NCBI RefSeq assembly: GCF_002871005.1
Contig: NZ_PHSN01000017.1
Span: forward strand, 1 to 64,000
Reading direction: 5' to 3'
Length of the DNA: 64,000 nucleotides
DNA from: Acidimangrovimonas sediminis
Lineage (GTDB): Bacteria > Pseudomonadota > Alphaproteobacteria > Rhodobacterales > Rhodobacteraceae
Under the pieces are notes generated by a model that saw only the letters and a list, made by a program, of their open reading frames with translations, made no database searches and had not been told where the DNA came from. Shown here one piece after another: positions 43,454 through 52,342 of this stretch. The translations under genes and the position numbers were made by a program. Numbering within the stretch: the stretch's first letter is position 1; every line of letters starts with the position of its first letter.

Positions 43454-44725
43454 TCAGTGAACCAGTGCCAGCGAGATCACCGGCACGAATGAGATGAGGG
43501 CGAGGCCGGTCAGCCGGACCGCGTAGAACGGCACCACGCCGCGGGCGACTTCGTGCACGGGGATCCGCGAGATGCCGCTCATGACGAAGAGATTGAGGCC
43601 GATGGGGGGCGTCAGCGTCGCGATCTCGACGTTCGCCACCATGATGACCGAGAAGTGGATCGGGTCGATCCCCAGCGCCTGCGCCATCGGGAACAGCAAG
43701 GGCGCCGTCAGCACGATCAGCGCGATGCCGTCCAGGAACATGCCGAGGAACAGCAGGACCACGTTGACGACGATCAGGAATTCCCACCACGACAGGCCCA
43801 TGTGCTGCAGCCCCGAGACCAGCGTGGCCGAGATCCCCATGCGCGTCAGGATGAAGCCGAGAAGGCTTCCGCCCATCACGACGGCAAAGATCATCGTGGT
43901 CTGCAGCATGCTTTCCAGCGCCACCTTCCACACGCCGCCAAGGGTGACGGAGCGATAGACCAGCAGGCACAGCAGCATCGCGTAGACCGCGGCGAAGGCC
44001 GACACCTCGGTCGGCGTCATGAAGCCCGCGTAGATCGACCCCAGCACCAGGATCGGCATCAAGAGCGCGGGCAGCGCGCGCGGGAAGTTCCGGGCGAAAC
44101 CCTGCCAGTCGGGCTGCTGCGCCTTGGCGCCGTAGCCGCCGCGCTTGCTCAGCCAGAAGGTCGCGAAGGACAGCAGCGCCGCCTCCATGATCCCGGGCAG
44201 GACGCCTGCGACGAAAAGCTTGTCGATCGGCAACCCGACGATGGAGCCGATCAGGATGAAGCCCAGCGAGGGCGGAATCATCAGCCCCAGCGTCCCCCCC
44301 ACCGCGACGATCGCGGCGGCGAAGCGGGGCGGGTAATGTTCGTCGCGCAGCCCCTGTACGGTGGACCGGCCGATGGCGGCGGCAGATCCCACGGAGGAAC
44401 CCGAGACCGCCGCGAAGAAGACCGACGCGATCAGCACGGTCAGCGCGAGGCCGCCGCGCACCGCGCGCACGATGGATCCCACGAGGTCGATCATCAGCCC
44501 GGCGATCTGACCGCGCATCATCAGGTTGCCGGCGAAGATGAACATCGGGATGGCGACCAGCGGGTAGGAATTGACCGACTTGAACGCGGTCTGGGCGATC
44601 ACCGTTTCGGGCACGCCGCTGACCGTGAGCACGAGGACCGCGCTGACGAGGCCGAGCGACGTCGACACGTGCGAGCCAAGCGACAGCAGGACGAGAATGA
44701 AGACGAGGGCGAGGATCAGGAACAT
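43454..44725 (-). CDS. TRAP transporter large membrane subunit (DctM type)
   Basis: 423 residues with about 12 membrane helices. VAIPMFIFAGNLMMRGQI, FFAAVSGSSVGSAAAIG, LGLMIPPSLGFILIG and IATLTPPIGLNLFVMSGI are TRAP-M signatures. It forms the Na+-driven permease with the DctQ subunit encoded 12 bp upstream. The ribosome site is weak (GGGGGG region), consistent with coupling to the previous gene. Confidence 0.94.
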   Translation of the reverse strand: MFLILALVFILVLLSLGSHVSTSLGLVSAVLVLTVSGVPETVIAQTAFKSVNSYPLVAIPMFIFAGNLMMRGQIAGLMIDLVGSIVRAVRGGLALTVLIASVFFAAVSGSSVGSAAAIGRSTVQGLRDEHYPPRFAAAIVAVGGTLGLMIPPSLGFILIGSIVGLPIDKLFVAGVLPGIMEAALLSFATFWLSKRGGYGAKAQQPDWQGFARNFPRALPALLMPILVLGSIYAGFMTPTEVSAFAAVYAMLLCLLVYRSVTLGGVWKVALESMLQTTMIFAVVMGGSLLGFILTRMGISATLVSGLQHMGLSWWEFLIVVNVVLLFLGMFLDGIALIVLTAPLLFPMAQALGIDPIHFSVIMVANVEIATLTPPIGLNLFVMSGISRIPVHEVARGVVPFYAVRLTGLALISFVPVISLALVH

Positions 44726-44737
44726 GCTCGGCCCCCC

Positions 44738-45373
44738 TCAGAACTTGCCGGTCGGGTCGGCGCCGGCCGCCGCGCCGTCCCCGCCCTCATCGAGGTCGCC
44801 GAAGGCGAAGGGGTCGTTGCCCGACACGCCGTGCACCAGAAGTCGAAGGTAATAGATGGCGAACAGTACCGCGCCCACCGGCATCGCCAGGAAGACGATC
44901 CACATCGGCAGCTCGAGGTTCGATTCCGACAGCATCCCCATGGCGTGGTAGCGCAGCACCTGCTGCACCGAGCCGTCGAACAGGATCACCGAGAAGGCGA
45001 GGCCGACCAGCGCGGCAAGGCAGCCGCAGACGATCCGCATCCGCCGCGACAGCACCGCGACGACAAGGTCGGTACGGATGTGATACCCGCCGCGCCCCGC
45101 CGCCCCGAGCGACAGGAAGAAGGCCCAGACGATGAGAAAGCGCACCGCCTCCTCCGCCCAGAAATAGCTCCGGTCCAGGAAGGCCCGGCTGAACGCCTCG
45201 GCCAGCATGATCCCGGTGGCGCCAAGAAACATCAGCGTGGCCACCGCCAGCAGCGGCCCGCGCTCCACCCAGTCCCAGGCCCGGCCGAGCCGCCTGAGCG
45301 GCCCCGGCCCCCGGGGCGCTGCCGGCGCGGGGCCGGCAGCAGCGCGTGCGTCACGATCAGCCGGAGATGCCAC
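44738..45373 (-). CDS. TRAP transporter small membrane subunit (DctQ type)
   Basis: 211 residues, starting at a GTG (45373) with GGAG 7 nt upstream and overlapping the end of the binding-protein gene by 17 bp. Four membrane helices are predicted; AFSRAFLDRSYFWAEEAVRFLIVW is the TRAP-Q core. N- and C-terminal hydrophilic tails (Ala/Pro-rich; Asp/Gly-rich) are longer than usual. Confidence 0.87.
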   Translation of the reverse strand: MASPADRDARAAAGPAPAAPRGPGPLRRLGRAWDWVERGPLLAVATLMFLGATGIMLAEAFSRAFLDRSYFWAEEAVRFLIVWAFFLSLGAAGRGGYHIRTDLVVAVLSRRMRIVCGCLAALVGLAFSVILFDGSVQQVLRYHAMGMLSESNLELPMWIVFLAMPVGAVLFAIYYLRLLVHGVSGNDPFAFGDLDEGGDGAAAGADPTGKF

Positions 45374-46364
45374 AATGCGACTCCAGTTGATCCATCCGCT
45401 TCATCGCGTCGGGGTATTTCTTGGAAAAGCTCTCCGAGGTCTTCGCGGTCAGCTTCTTCCACTCGGCGATCTGGGCGTCGTCGGCGACATTCAGCACGGC
45501 ACCGTCGGCCTTCATCTTCTTCAGCGCCTCCTTGTCCTTGGCGATGGCGCCGGTCCATTCCTTGGCCACGACGTCGTCGACGCTGGACTGGATCGCCTTC
45601 TGCTGGTCCTCGGGCAGGCCGTCGAACCACTTCTGATCGACCACCACCGCGTAAGTCAGCAGCGACAGGCCGGGCACGTAGAAGGCGTATTTACCGGTCA
45701 TCCCGATCATCTCGGACCAGCCGGCGGGCGAGGTCAGGATGCCGTCGATCGCGCCCTGGCTCAGCGCGGTGCTCATCTCGGACGCGGCCATCGACACCGG
45801 CGAGACGCCAAGCTCGCGCATCGTTTCCTGCACCACGCGGCCGCCGGTGATCCGCACCTTCTTGCCCTTCAGGCCGTCCATCGACTTCACGTCGTCCCGC
45901 GAGAAGATGAACAGAAGATCCGCGGTGCGCAGCAGGCCCAGCACCTTCATCCCCGCGGGTTTCATGTAATCCGACAGCATCTTGGTGATGCCGGTCTTCA
46001 TGCAGGCATTCTGCATCGACGTGTCGGTAAGCGAGAACGGCAGGTTGATCACGCCGGTCTGCGGCACGATGGTCTCCAGCCGGACCGAGACCGGCCAGAC
46101 CATCTGCACCGCCCCGGTGCCGATCGCCGCAAGCGCCTCGCGGTCGGAATAGAGCTGGCCGCCAGGGAACACCTTGACCGAGATCTTGCCGTCGGTCTTC
46201 TGGTCGACCTCCTTGGCGAAGTCGTTCATGTAGCCGGTCTTCCAGTGGGTCGCGGCAACCTCGCTCGGCAGCACCAGATCCTGCGCCAGCGCAGCCCCTG
46301 CCACAAGTGTTCCGGCAGCCAGCGCGCCGGCCGCCGCCACTGCGGCGAACGTCCTTGAAAACAT
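45357..46364 (-). CDS. TRAP transporter periplasmic substrate-binding protein (DctP type)
   Basis: 335 residues. Signal peptide 1-27 (AAVAAAGALAAGTLVAGAALA). DctP-fold motifs: FPGGQLYSDREALAAIGTGAVQM, the VKSMDGLKGKKVRITGG arginine strand and SQGAIDGILTSPAGWSEM. GGGAGGA lies 6 nt upstream of the ATG. It supplies the substrate for the CoA-transferase/dehydrogenase operon, which suggests a carboxylic acid ligand. Confidence 0.93.
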   Translation of the reverse strand: MFSRTFAAVAAAGALAAGTLVAGAALAQDLVLPSEVAATHWKTGYMNDFAKEVDQKTDGKISVKVFPGGQLYSDREALAAIGTGAVQMVWPVSVRLETIVPQTGVINLPFSLTDTSMQNACMKTGITKMLSDYMKPAGMKVLGLLRTADLLFIFSRDDVKSMDGLKGKKVRITGGRVVQETMRELGVSPVSMAASEMSTALSQGAIDGILTSPAGWSEMIGMTGKYAFYVPGLSLLTYAVVVDQKWFDGLPEDQQKAIQSSVDDVVAKEWTGAIAKDKEALKKMKADGAVLNVADDAQIAEWKKLTAKTSESFSKKYPDAMKRMDQLESHCGISG

Positions 46365-46410
46365 GTCTTTCCTCCCTTGGTGGGGCGGGCTCCCTCCCGT
46401 CCCTTCTGGT

Positions 46411-46917
46411 TCAGTAATTCGTGGGGTTTGCCTCGTCGGCGGCCCGGCTCTTGATCAGGGCAGTGCGGTCGAAGCTCATGAAAACGGTGCCGTCGTGCTT
46501 CACGCCGAGGGTGCGGACCTTGACGATTCCCTGCCCCGGCCGCGACTTCGACTCGCGCTTTTCCAGAACTTCGCTTTCGGCATAGATCGTGTCGCCGCCG
46601 AAGACCGGCGCCATCAGCTTGATCTCTTCCCAGCCGAGGTTGGCGATCGCCTTGCCCGAGACCTCGGGCACCGACATGCCCAGCACCGTGGCCACCGTCA
46701 GACCGCTGTTGATCAAAAGCTTCCCGAACTCGCTTTGCCCCGCGAAATGGGCGTCGCAATGCATCGGGTGGTAATTCATCGTCAGCAGCGAGAACTGGAT
46801 ATTGTCCTGATCGGTGAGGGTCCGGCCCGGCCGATGCTCGTAGATGTGGCCAACCTCGAAATCCTCGAAATAAAGCCCGATTTCCCCCCGAAACCTGTTC
46901 GGCCCGACCTGTCGCAT
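46411..46917 (-). CDS. MaoC-like (R)-specific enoyl-CoA hydratase family protein
   Basis: 168 residues in a single hotdog fold. The hydratase motif region is DNIQFSLLTMNYHPMHCDAHFA-like (residues of about 38-59); the catalytic His is in NYHPMH, with Asn where most hydratases have Asp, as in mesaconyl-CoA hydratase-like members. SGLTVATVLGMSV and GGDTIYAESEVLEK follow. The ATG at 46917 has GGGAGG 5 nt upstream, better than the ATG at 46935. It is the first gene of the operon running to 36.9 kb. It probably hydrates an unsaturated CoA ester made by the acyl-CoA dehydrogenase or the CoA-transferase. Confidence 0.9.
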   Translation of the reverse strand: MRQVGPNRFRGEIGLYFEDFEVGHIYEHRPGRTLTDQDNIQFSLLTMNYHPMHCDAHFAGQSEFGKLLINSGLTVATVLGMSVPEVSGKAIANLGWEEIKLMAPVFGGDTIYAESEVLEKRESKSRPGQGIVKVRTLGVKHDGTVFMSFDRTALIKSRAADEANPTNY

Positions 46918-46943
46918 GTGGTCCTCCCACCCCATTTGTTCAT

Positions 46944-46955
46944 ATGTACGTACAT
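46944..46955. promoter_or_regulatory. 12-bp perfect palindrome at the head of the CoA-ester operon
   Basis: ATGTACGTACAT lies 26 bp upstream of the maoC-type start codon, in an AT-rich spot. A regulator bound there would block transcription start or elongation. The GntR protein encoded in the operon is the obvious candidate. I saw no second copy elsewhere in the window. Confidence 0.5.
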
Positions 46956-47142
46956 TAGGATCATTGGCCGGCCTGTCAACGCCTTTTTCGGCGCCTCGGT
47001 CACGGGCGCCGGGTTGGCGAGAGGGTCGGTTGGAGAGGAGACAGGCCGCGCCGGACCAGTAAAACAACGCCAACAATCCCCGCACCGGTCTGCCGGCGCG
47101 GGGCACGTCTTCTTGACGTCGCATGTTCGTGCCGTGACGGGG

Positions 47143-47940
47143 TCAGCCGCCCAGCAGGAAATCCGCGCGCGAGGTGTCGGGTGTGGCCAGCGCCTCGGCC
47201 TCGTCCTTCAGGCCGATTCCGGTCAGCCCTCGGCGCAGCGCCTCGTCCATCAGAAACAACAGCTTGTGCGCCGCCTCGGCATAGCCAAGGCCGGCGGGGC
47301 GGATGTTCGACACGCAGTTGCGGCTTTCGTCGGTCAGCCCGGCGCGCGGCGCGTGGGTGAGATAGGCCCCCAGGCTGTCAGGAGAGCTGAGCCCCGGGCG
47401 TTCGCCGATCAGCACCAGCACCATCCGCGCCCCAAGCCGCGCACCGATCTCGTCGCCGATGGCAACGCGGGCCTGCGTCACGACGGCGACAGGGCCGAGG
47501 GACCAGCCCCGCCGCGCGATCTCGGGTATCAGCACCTCGAGCAGGGGGATCGCGTTGCGCTCAACCGCCTGCCCCGACAGGCCGTCGCCGACCACGATGG
47601 CAAGATCGCAGGTGCCCCCCTCGGGCAGACGTGCCCGCGCCGCCTCCGACAGGCGGCGGCCGTAATCGGGCCGCTGGAGATAGATCGCCCGCGTCTCGGC
47701 CGCGCTTTCGACGACAAGGGTATCGACCCCCAGCGCGCCGATCCCGGCGGCCAGCGCGGTGCCGTCGATCTCGAGGTGCACGGCCTTGCGGGCCCGCGCA
47801 TGCGCAAGCTGGAACTCGAGATGCGGCGCGGTCGGCAGGCTGGTGCCCGCCCGGCCAAGCGCGATGCGCGCGGGCGTCAGGGCGCGCAGCCCCTCCCACG
47901 GGGTGCGGGTCACGGCGCCCTTGCCGGAGGTGTCGCTCAT
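47143..47940 (-). CDS. eutC: Ethanolamine ammonia-lyase small subunit
   Basis: 265 residues. EutC motifs: [34 protein letters not shown] near the N-terminus, [42 protein letters not shown] and [20 protein letters not shown]. With EutB it forms the adenosylcobalamin-dependent enzyme that converts ethanolamine to acetaldehyde and ammonia. It overlaps eutB by 4 bp (ATGA). A 225-bp gap then separates it from the maoC operon. Confidence 0.96.
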   Translation of the reverse strand: MSDTSGKGAVTRTPWEGLRALTPARIALGRAGTSLPTAPHLEFQLAHARARKAVHLEIDGTALAAGIGALGVDTLVVESAAETRAIYLQRPDYGRRLSEAARARLPEGGTCDLAIVVGDGLSGQAVERNAIPLLEVLIPEIARRGWSLGPVAVVTQARVAIGDEIGARLGARMVLVLIGERPGLSSPDSLGAYLTHAPRAGLTDESRNCVSNIRPAGLGYAEAAHKLLFLMDEALRRGLTGIGLKDEAEALATPDTSRADFLLGG

Positions 47941-49322
47941 GCCGCACCCCGCTCGATCGCCCGGGCGAACCCGGCGGGAAGCTGGCCCGCCAACTCCTCG
48001 CCCTTGAAGATGCCGGTGCGTTGCAGCCAGTCGTCGAACTCGGGCGCGGGCTTCAGCCCCAGCACCTTGCGCAGGTAAAGCGCGTCGTGGAACGAGGTGG
48101 TCTGATAGTTCAGCATCACGTCGTCCGACCCGGGAATGCCCATGATGAAGGTGATGCCCGCGACCCCCAGCAGGGTCAGGATGTTGTCCATGTCGTTCTG
48201 GTCGGCCTCGGCATGGTTCGTGTAGCAGATGTCGCAGCCCATCGGCAGACCCAGAAGCTTGCCGCAGAAATGATCCTCCAGCGCGGCGCGCAGGATCTGG
48301 CGGCCATCGTACAGGTACTCCGGCCCGATGAAGCCGACGACGGTGTTGACCAGAAGCGGTTCGCACATCCGGGCGACGGCATAGGTGCGCGCCTCCAGCG
48401 TCTGCTGATCTACGCCGTGATGCGCATTGGCCGACAGGGCTGAGCCCTGCCCCGTTTCCATGTACATCACGTTGTTGCCCACGGTACCGCGGCCCAGCGA
48501 CAACGCCGCCTCGCGCCCCTCGCGCAGCAGCGCAAGGTCGATGCCGAAGCTGCGGTTGGCGGCCTCGGTCCCCGCGATCGACTGGAACACCAGGTCCACC
48601 GGCGTGCCGCGGCTGATCAGCTCGATCGAATTGGTCACATGGGTCAGAACGCAGCTTTGCGTCGGGATCTCGTGGCGCGAGATCACCTCGTCGAGCATGC
48701 GCAGCAGCTGATCGGCGGCGGCAAGGCTGTCCGACGCCGGGTTGATGCCGATCACCGCATCGCCATTGCCGAACATCAGCCCGTCGAGGATCGAGGCGGC
48801 GACCCCCGCCGGGTCGTCGGTCGGGTGGTTCGGCTGAAGCCGCGTGGACAGCCGACCGGGCAGGCCGATGGTGTTGCGAAAGGCGGTGGTCACGGGCGCC
48901 TTGCGCGCGATCAGGATCAGGTCCTGGTTGCGGCAGATCTTGGACACGGCGGCAACCATTTCGGGCGTCAGCCCCGGGGCCAGCGCACGCAGCGCCGCGG
49001 GGGTCGCCTCGTCCGACAGCAGCCAGTCGCGGAACCCGCCCACGGTCAGTGCGGCAACCGGGCGGAAGGCGCGGGCGTCATGGGTGTCGACGATCAGCCG
49101 CGTGACCTCGTCCTTTTCGTATGGCACCACCATCTCGTTCAGGAAGGTGGCAAGCGGCAGGTCCGCCAGCGCCATCTGCGCCGCGGCGCGCACCTCCTCA
49201 TCCGCCGCGGCGATCCCGGCCAGCGCATCGCCGGACCGGGCGGGAGTTGCCTTTGCCATCAGCTCGGCCAGGCTGTCGAACCGATGGGTTTCACCGGCGA
49301 TCGAATGGGTGAACGTGGGCAT
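47937..49322 (-). CDS. eutB: Ethanolamine ammonia-lyase large subunit
   Basis: 461 residues, the full family length. Recognisable stretches: [41 protein letters not shown] (residues of about 140-180), [50 protein letters not shown] and [20 protein letters not shown]. It carries the TIM-barrel active site and binds the cobalamin with EutC. AAGGAGG lies upstream of the ATG. No microcompartment shell, reactivase (eutA) or cobalamin genes are nearby. Confidence 0.97.
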   Translation of the reverse strand: MPTFTHSIAGETHRFDSLAELMAKATPARSGDALAGIAAADEEVRAAAQMALADLPLATFLNEMVVPYEKDEVTRLIVDTHDARAFRPVAALTVGGFRDWLLSDEATPAALRALAPGLTPEMVAAVSKICRNQDLILIARKAPVTTAFRNTIGLPGRLSTRLQPNHPTDDPAGVAASILDGLMFGNGDAVIGINPASDSLAAADQLLRMLDEVISRHEIPTQSCVLTHVTNSIELISRGTPVDLVFQSIAGTEAANRSFGIDLALLREGREAALSLGRGTVGNNVMYMETGQGSALSANAHHGVDQQTLEARTYAVARMCEPLLVNTVVGFIGPEYLYDGRQILRAALEDHFCGKLLGLPMGCDICYTNHAEADQNDMDNILTLLGVAGITFIMGIPGSDDVMLNYQTTSFHDALYLRKVLGLKPAPEFDDWLQRTGIFKGEELAGQLPAGFARAIERGAA

Positions 49323-49401
49323 GCGCCCTCCTTGCGGTCTTGTGGCCGGCCCCTGTCACGGGGCCGGCCGAAAGGGTTTCAACGTCTCGTCCTGTCCGGT
49401 G

Positions 49402-50766
49402 TCATTCCGCCGGGGTGACGATCGCGCGCTGATGGCCTGTCGCACGGAAGTAGGCATAGCCGAGCGCAAGGATCACCGCAAAGACCACGGCGACGAGGAA
49501 ATTGTAGATCGTCATCGCGATCAGGCAGATCACCGCCGCGGCCAGCGCGAAGGCCGGGAACAGCGGGTAGAACGGCGCGCAGTAGCTGCGCGGCGCGTCC
49601 GGCTGGCTCCGGCGCAGGGTGAACAGGCTGACCATCGCGAGGATATACATCAGGATCGCGCCGAACACCGCCATGGTCACGATGTTCGCGGTCAGCGACT
49701 GGCCCCCGAAGGTGATCAGGTTGTCGCTGAAGATCGCGATGATGCCGACCACGCCGCCCGCAAGGATCGCCCGGTGCGGGGTCTTGAAGCGCGGATGTAC
49801 GGCGGCCAGCGATTTCGGCAGGTAGCCCGCACGCGACAGGGCGAAGATCTGGCGCGAATACCCCATGATGATGCCGTGGAACGAGGCCACCAGCCCGAAC
49901 AGCCCCAGCCAGACCAGCATGTGAAGCCAGCCGCTGTTGTCCCCCACGATGAAGCGCATCGCCTGCGGCAGCGGGTCGTTCACGTTGGCAAGCTTGGTCC
50001 AGTCGCCCGCGCCGCCGGCAAAGATCATGACGCCAAGCGCCAGCGCGACAAGGGTGAGGATCCCGAAGATGTAGGCCCGCGGGATCGACTTCTTGGGGTC
50101 CTTGGCCTCTTCGGCGGCCATGGCCACGCCCTCGATCGCGAGGAAGAACCAGATCGCGAAGGGGATCGCCGCGAACATCCCCGAGATCGCCCCGACGGAG
50201 AAGGTGTCCTGCCCCATCCAGCCGCCGGCCGAGAAGTTCTCCCACGAGAAGCCCGGTGCCACGACGCCCATGAAGACCAGGAGTTCGAAGATCGCGAGGA
50301 TGGTCACCACCAGCTCGAACGTGGCGGCCAACGACACGCCGAGGATGTTGAGCACCATGAAGATGACATAGGCCCCCACGGCGGCGACCTTCGGATCAAG
50401 CCCGGGGAACTGCACGTTCAGGTAGGCGCCGATCGCCAGTGCGATGGCGGGCGGGGCAAAGACGAATTCGATCAGCGTGGCCATGCCGGCGAAATACGCG
50501 CCGGTCTCGCCCAGCCCCTCGCGGGCATAGGCGAAGGGGCCGCCCGCACGCGGGATCATCGTGGTCAGCTCGGTGAAGCTGAAGATGAAGGTGGTGTACA
50601 TCAGCGCGACGAAGGCCGCGGTGATAATGAAGCCAAGCGTTCCGGCGGTGCCCCAGCCGTAGCTCCAGCCGAAATACTCGCCCGAGATCACCAGACCGAC
50701 GGCGATCCCCCAAAGCTGAATGGTGCTGAGCGACTTGCTCAGCTCGTTGGTTCCTGTTGCAGACAT
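49402..50766 (-). CDS. eat: Ethanolamine permease (APC family)
   Basis: 454 residues with 12 predicted membrane helices. The N-terminal LSTIQLWGIAVGLVISGEYFGWSYGWGTAG region (15-45), FTELTTMIPRAGGPFAYAREGLGETGAYFAG region and the LAIEGVAMAAEEAKDPKKSIPRAY region match the Eat-type ethanolamine permeases. The start at 50766 has AGGAG 11 nt upstream; upstream codons in the same frame are non-homologous. It precedes eutB by 79 bp on the same strand and is divergent from the AraC regulator. Confidence 0.93.
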   Translation of the reverse strand: MSATGTNELSKSLSTIQLWGIAVGLVISGEYFGWSYGWGTAGTLGFIITAAFVALMYTTFIFSFTELTTMIPRAGGPFAYAREGLGETGAYFAGMATLIEFVFAPPAIALAIGAYLNVQFPGLDPKVAAVGAYVIFMVLNILGVSLAATFELVVTILAIFELLVFMGVVAPGFSWENFSAGGWMGQDTFSVGAISGMFAAIPFAIWFFLAIEGVAMAAEEAKDPKKSIPRAYIFGILTLVALALGVMIFAGGAGDWTKLANVNDPLPQAMRFIVGDNSGWLHMLVWLGLFGLVASFHGIIMGYSRQIFALSRAGYLPKSLAAVHPRFKTPHRAILAGGVVGIIAIFSDNLITFGGQSLTANIVTMAVFGAILMYILAMVSLFTLRRSQPDAPRSYCAPFYPLFPAFALAAAVICLIAMTIYNFLVAVVFAVILALGYAYFRATGHQRAIVTPAE

Positions 50767-51112
50767 GGGCCCGTTCGCTCCTGTTCCCAAGGTGTCCCGA
50801 CGGCACGCCTCCCGCCGTCTCGGAAGATGGGAAAGCACCAGCAATGCGCGGCGGCGATCGGGCTATCCGATTTCGGCAAACTTGCGTGAAGGGCCCGATC
50901 CGGGGGTTCACGTTCCCCGCCTGCCCCGGAAGACGCATGTTTTTCGTTCCGATGATTGAAATCAGGGCAGAGCTGAAACATACCCCGGCTGGCCATGTCC
51001 GGCCGTGACGGCCGCGCCCCGACTCGGGTATTCTGGATGCCAAGGTGACGATAACGGTCGGACGCGACGCGCGCGTGACACATCCCTTCCCGGGCGGAAC
51101 AGGAGCTGTCTC
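50767..51112. other. 346-bp divergent control region of the eut genes
   Basis: No ORF with support on either strand. It must hold the promoters of the permease-eutBC operon (leftward) and of the AraC-family gene (rightward). A moderately AT-rich patch lies at 50938-50985 (around TTTTTCGTTCCGATGATTGAAATCAG). I see no convincing palindrome and no cobalamin riboswitch. Confidence 0.6.
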
Positions 51113-52105
51113 ATGATCCCTTGCCCCTCCCCTTCCACGACCCCGCAGATGCGGTTCCGCCAGACATCGGACATCGAGGCGCAATCGGCGCTGCTCGAAG
51201 GCTGGAACCAGAGCTACAGCCAACTGTCCGGCGGCGCCTTCGCGGGCACGCTGGTCGAGGCCGTGCTGCCCCGCGCCTATCTCTTCCGCGAGGTGACCAG
51301 CCATTCGCTTCTGCAGATGGGGCACCTCGACCCGGGGATGGTGGCGGTGGGGGTGCCGTTGCGGATCGACGGGCCGGCCAGCTTTGCCGGCGGGCGCTGC
51401 GGCGGGTCGCAACTGCACCTGTTCTCGGGGCGCGACGGGTTCGAGTTCCACACCCCCGAGGGCCTGGACATCGCGGTGGCGGTGATCCCGCGCAGCCTGC
51501 TGATGGCCGGGGTGGATGCGCAGGGCTGCGCCCGGCTCGGCCAGCGGCTGGAGCGGGCGCAGCTTCTCAGTGTCGCGCCCGGCGCCTTTGCGGGCCTGCG
51601 CCGTCTGCTGACCGGGGTGCTGCCGCCGGACGGCCCGCGGCAAGTGCCGATCTCCGGCAAGCGGATGGCCGCGCTGACGGCGGACCTGGCCCAGCACCTG
51701 CGCAGCTGCCTGCTGTCCGACGCGGGCGATGCCCCCCTGACCGGCGAGGGAGAGCGGGCGGATACGGTGGCGCGGCGGATGTCGATCATCGCCGACGTGC
51801 GCGACGCGATCGAGGCGGCGGATGCGGAGGAGGCGCTCAACATCGAGTTGCTGTGCCAGCGCATCGGCGTCAGCCGCCGGACCCTGCAATACACCTTTGA
51901 ACGCGAGCTGGGCCTTCGCCCGATCGCCTATGTGCGCGCGCTTCGCCTGAACAAGGCGCGGCGCCTGATCTGCCAGGGCGAAACCGTGACCGAGGCCGCG
52001 ACCGAGGCGGGCTTCTGGCATTTCGGCCGTTTCGCGCAGGATTACCGCGGCCTGTTCGGCGAGCGGCCCTCCTCCACCCTGCGCTCCTCCACCGGGCCGG
52101 ACTAG
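51113..52105 (+). CDS. AraC family regulator, EutR-like by position
   Basis: 330 residues. The C-terminal double HTH covers about residues 240-325 (NIELLCQRIGVSRRTLQYTFERELGLRPIAYVRALRLNKARRLI is the region at 246-289; then EAATEAGFWHFGRFAQDYRGLFGERPS). The N-terminal half is a weakly conserved sensor. FWHFGRFAQDYR is typical of EutR and related proteins. AGGAG lies 7 nt upstream of the ATG. Divergence from the permease-eutBC genes makes it their likely activator, responding to ethanolamine and cobalamin as in enteric EutR; this is inference. Confidence 0.88.
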   Translation: MIPCPSPSTTPQMRFRQTSDIEAQSALLEGWNQSYSQLSGGAFAGTLVEAVLPRAYLFREVTSHSLLQMGHLDPGMVAVGVPLRIDGPASFAGGRCGGSQLHLFSGRDGFEFHTPEGLDIAVAVIPRSLLMAGVDAQGCARLGQRLERAQLLSVAPGAFAGLRRLLTGVLPPDGPRQVPISGKRMAALTADLAQHLRSCLLSDAGDAPLTGEGERADTVARRMSIIADVRDAIEAADAEEALNIELLCQRIGVSRRTLQYTFERELGLRPIAYVRALRLNKARRLICQGETVTEAATEAGFWHFGRFAQDYRGLFGERPSSTLRSSTGPD

Positions 52106-52342
52106 ACCGGCGGATGGAGGGCCACGGCGGACGCGCGCCTCCCAGGCTGCCGCTCCTGCTCCGCCGCTTCCGGTCACTGAGCCCGCGAAGACCCGCCGTT
52201 GCGCGCCGATTCCGCCGGCGGGATGTGCCGTGACGGCGATCTGGCGCTTGACGCCGGGCCCCAGACAGGGAACCCAAGACGCGGACCCCAAGACCGGGAA
52301 CGCCCACGCGCGACCCCAGATTTCCACGATGAGCGAGAGACG

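Noticed and set aside
50938-50985. Possible riboswitch or sigma-54 promoter in the eut control region
   Set aside because: No cobalamin-riboswitch core and no GG-N10-GC promoter signature in a convincing position could be found by eye.
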